Source of the DNA: a virus
IMG/VR virus record: IMGVR_UViG_3300012931_000314
Coordinates: 1 to 32,978 of that record
Direction: 5' to 3' (one strand)
DNA: 32,978 nt
Shown one piece after another: positions 31,919 to 32,978 of this stretch. The position numbers and the translations under genes are program-made. The notes below the pieces were generated by a model, which saw only the letters and a list, made by a program, of their open reading frames with translations, was not told where the DNA came from and made no database searches. Position 1 is the first letter of the stretch; each line of letters opens with the position of its first letter.

Positions 31919-32978
31919 CTATTTATTTGCAGGCAATAACTTTCTTAAAGTCGAGCAAACATGCGCCACGTCTGCTTCGGTTATAAAGTTGTGGAACGGA
32001 ATGCCGAGCAGGTGCTCGCGCAAGTGGTCGGTCATAGGGAATCGTCCGGGTTCGTGAGGCCCGAACTCCGCGCGCTCGTCGAGGTACGGGCGATACCATT
32101 GCTTCGTCTCGATCCCCTCGTCCAGCAGCTTGTTGACGAGGTCGGGCGTGACGGGAATTGGAAGCAACAGATTAAGCATAGTTGAGGTTGCCCCCCAGAT
32201 TGTCGTTTCCATTATAGGCAATTGAATCACGTGTTTTGCATACCAATCAGCAACTTGTTGCGTACGCTTTTTCTTTTCTTCCATCTGATCCAATGAGGCC
32301 AACGCAACAGCCGCGTGATACTCGCTCATCTTGGCATTGGTGCCTCCCTCGCCGAACATGGACAAGTCGCGCACGCGCTCGATCAATGCCTTGTTGTGCG
32401 ACGCCACGAATCCGCCCTCGCCGCACCCGATGAACTTGGTGGCGTGCAGCGAGAAGCAGGTGATGACGTTCGGGTCGCGGCTGATCTCCTGCTGAGGGAA
32501 CGCGCCTGCGGCGTCGATCACAATAGGAACGCTGTATCCTTCCCATTGCCTGACGTCTACCGGCCTGCCGAACGTGGCGACGGGCATGACGGCTTCCAGT
32601 TCACGGTAATGGCGGCGCAGATTGGTGACGTGGTTCGCGACTGCTTGCGGGGTAAGTTGCCAATGGTCATCCGCATCACAGAGCACTGGCGTCAGTCGGT
32701 TCGCCAAGATACTCAAGCCTGATGCAGAAAATGTCAGAGCAGGAACGGCGATGAACGAACGGTATGCAATTCCGTCATCATCGCAACTCTCGTCGATGTT
32801 CAACGTCTTCAGCGCCAGATCCAGCGCCACCGTGCCGTTTGAGACGGCCACGCAGGGCGCTCCGGTGATCTGTTCGAGCCGCGCCTCAAGCTCTTGGACG
32901 AGTGGTCCTCGGTTAACGTAAATGCGTGCTCTATCAATCAAGCGGAGGTATGGCAGCAGGTCGTCTGCGGTTGGCATA
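31919..32978 (-). CDS. DegT/DnrJ/EryC1-type sugar aminotransferase (partial at 5' end)
   Basis: At least 352 residues; the frame is still open at the window edge, and the first visible Met seems internal because the family usually has about ten more N-terminal residues before the LLPYLR region. Key motifs: GPLVQELEARL, AVSNGTVALDLAL, FSLHATKFIGCGEGGF with the cofactor Lys181 (window numbering), and DAAGAFPQQ (Asp155). Such enzymes transfer an amino group to a keto-sugar nucleotide. With RmlB encoded next, a VioA-like C4 amination of dTDP-4-keto-6-deoxyglucose is the simplest reading; no C3 isomerase is visible. The operon promoter must be outside the window. Confidence 0.87.
   Translation of the reverse strand, partial: MPTADDLLPYLRLIDRARIYVNRGPLVQELEARLEQITGAPCVAVSNGTVALDLALKTLNIDESCDDDGIAYRSFIAVPALTFSASGLSILANRLTPVLCDADDHWQLTPQAVANHVTNLRRHYRELEAVMPVATFGRPVDVRQWEGYSVPIVIDAAGAFPQQEISRDPNVITCFSLHATKFIGCGEGGFVASHNKALIERVRDLSMFGEGGTNAKMSEYHAAVALASLDQMEEKKKRTQQVADWYAKHVIQLPIMETTIWGATSTMLNLLLPIPVTPDLVNKLLDEGIETKQWYRPYLDERAEFGPHEPGRFPMTDHLREHLLGIPFHNFITEADVAHVCSTLRKLLPANK

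Noticed and set aside
1-32978. Integrase, att sites, tRNA genes and CRISPR arrays
   Set aside because: I looked for them on both strands and saw no convincing example.

Overview
This window reads as part of a tailed-phage (siphovirus-type) genome or prophage. The host is probably Gram-negative, because the lysis module contains an Rz/Rz1 spanin pair. The DNA is GC-rich overall. No integrase, repressor, terminase or replication gene is visible, so lifestyle cannot be judged. Both ends cut genes: a minor head protein at the left and a DegT-type aminotransferase at the right. All names come from reading motifs and translations; no database search was possible.

Layout. (1) 1-7938, plus strand: head and connector genes. 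They include the end of a Mu F-like minor head protein, four small or medium virion proteins, a protease with extra C-terminal domains, a major capsid protein followed by a clear Rho-independent terminator, a head-tail connector, a gp10-like protein and a tail terminator. (2) 7953-18760, plus strand: tail genes. They include the tube protein, a tail-assembly chaperone pair joined by a probable -1 frameshift, the tape measure, and a gene-transfer-agent-like tip series (DUF2460, DUF2163, NlpC/P60, large tip protein). The tip protein carries an inserted seven-repeat beta-propeller. A fibre with a tandem domain duplication follows. (3) 18783-20652, plus strand: lysis genes, namely a membrane protein, a GH19 endolysin, a holin candidate, Rz, and Rz1 nested in Rz. 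(4) 20649-32978, minus strand: one long convergent, tightly overlapping operon of 17 genes devoted to glycan chemistry, with many small ORFs between the enzymes.

The operon is the most striking part. Read in its direction of transcription it encodes a sugar aminotransferase, a dTDP-glucose 4,6-dehydratase, a full-length HMW1C-like (GT41) cytoplasmic N-glycosyltransferase, a small membrane protein, a SAM methyltransferase, a PglD-like hexapeptide acyltransferase, an AMP-forming ligase, a Gfo/Idh/MocA oxidoreductase, an acyl carrier protein, and a GT2-radical SAM fusion protein. My inference is that it makes an unusual N-acylated 4-amino-4,6-dideoxy sugar and attaches it to a protein through an N-linked primer sugar. 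Likely targets are virion or host surface proteins. No flippase or polymerase is present, which argues against a standard O-antigen conversion cassette.

Nearly all neighbouring genes overlap by ATGA or TGATG, so translational coupling is the rule. The two gene blocks converge on a single TTAA that supplies both stop codons. Apart from the 171-base gap at 31749-31918, which holds a long RNA-type inverted repeat, no stretch over 300 bases lacks a gene.
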